Assembly (NCBI GenBank): GCA_964405335.1
Contig: CAYONP010000123.1
Span: forward strand, 1 to 15,238
From: CAYONP01 sp964405335
GTDB lineage: Bacteria > Armatimonadota > UBA10988
Reading direction: 5' to 3'
Length of the DNA stretch: 15,238 bases
Shown one piece after another: positions 15,043-15,238 of this stretch. A program made the translations under genes and the position numbers. Under the pieces are notes generated by a model that did no database searches, was not told the origin of the DNA, and worked only from the letters and a program-made list of their open reading frames with translations. Position 1 is the stretch's first letter. Every line of letters begins with the position of its first letter.

Positions 15043-15238
15043 ATGCGTGCTCTGCTCGCCGCAAGTCTGCTCGCGTTGGTGTTCTCTGCCTGTAGTTCTT
15101 CCGACTCGACTGCGCCCCTAGGCAACGTGCCGGAGGACGGCGGAGATGGCGACGGCGGGGGTGCGGTCGACGAAACCCCGCGTGGGCCCGGGTCGGCGCA
15201 CTTTGCCGTCGATGTCGCGACCGGCGAGGTGACGGTCA
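15043..15238 (+). CDS. Start of a paralogous lipoprotein (cut by window edge)
   Basis: Only 65 codons are visible. The ATG has GGAG 7 nt upstream. The protein begins MRALLAASLLALVFSAC, a lipoprotein signal with Cys17 as the likely lipidation site, although Phe at -3 is less usual than Leu. A linker rich in Asp and Gly follows, then GPGSAHFAVDVATGEVTV, which matches GPGTARFEVDVTTGEVTV of the upstream NHL lipoprotein at 14 of 18 positions. It is therefore a tandem paralogue at least in its N-terminal domain. Whether NHL repeats follow cannot be seen. With only 71 nt between the genes and no terminator in view, both may share the promoter at 12085. Confidence 0.85.
   Translation, partial: MRALLAASLLALVFSACSSSDSTAPLGNVPEDGGDGDGGGAVDETPRGPGSAHFAVDVATGEVTV

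Overview
This 15.2 kb window is GC-rich bacterial chromosome. It holds twelve protein-coding genes on both strands, one remnant of a gene 3' end, several hairpin repeats, and no RNA gene, CRISPR array or transposase that I can see. I cannot name the organism. Secreted repeat proteins, a GH16 hydrolase, FkbM methyltransferase, a copper-amine-oxidase-type stalk domain, NHL-propeller lipoproteins and a PIN toxin pair would fit an uncultured Planctomycetota- or Armatimonadota-like lineage. That is an impression from gene content, not a demonstrated placement. Two lipobox signal peptides show that lipoproteins are made.

Layout. (1) 1-1805, minus: the start of a large secreted protein built from carboxypeptidase-regulatory-like beta-sandwich repeats, cut by the left edge. 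(2) 1904-2803, minus, FkbM-type methyltransferase; 2917-3981, plus, long-form glucose-1-phosphate thymidylyltransferase, divergent from it and followed after 18 nt by a small ParB/DGxHR-like protein (4000-4374). The first two suggest nucleotide-sugar and surface-glycan work. (3) 4471-5346: a PIN toxin gene and a short overlapping partner gene lie between two 66-bp imperfect direct repeats. The right repeat is the 3' end of an intact GH16 gene and the left is the isolated 3' end of a second GH16 gene. (4) 5304-8598: secreted GH16 hydrolase (minus), small secreted stalk-domain protein (plus), then a tightly coupled pair for uronate catabolism, a mannonate dehydratase-like enzyme and a KdgF-like cupin (plus). 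(5) 8685-10319, minus: pyruvate/indolepyruvate decarboxylase family enzyme. (6) 10320-10822: intergenic region with four GTAG-headed hairpins arranged as two inverted pairs, typical of REP/REPIN elements; a fifth such hairpin sits at 8639-8664. (7) 10823-12016: phosphoglycerate kinase. (8) 12161-14971: lipoprotein with twelve NHL repeats in two sets of six, preceded by a good sigma-70-type promoter; 15043 to the right edge: the start of a paralogous lipoprotein.

Themes. The central block (GH16, mannonate dehydratase, KdgF) points to use of plant or algal polysaccharide. The flanks hold envelope and secreted repeat proteins. The least ordinary structures are the toxin cassette joined to a duplicated GH16 gene end, the REPIN-like cluster, the 6+6 NHL architecture with a tandem paralogue, and a 27-bp element found upstream of two unrelated genes. 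I see no clear case for an entirely new multi-gene system.
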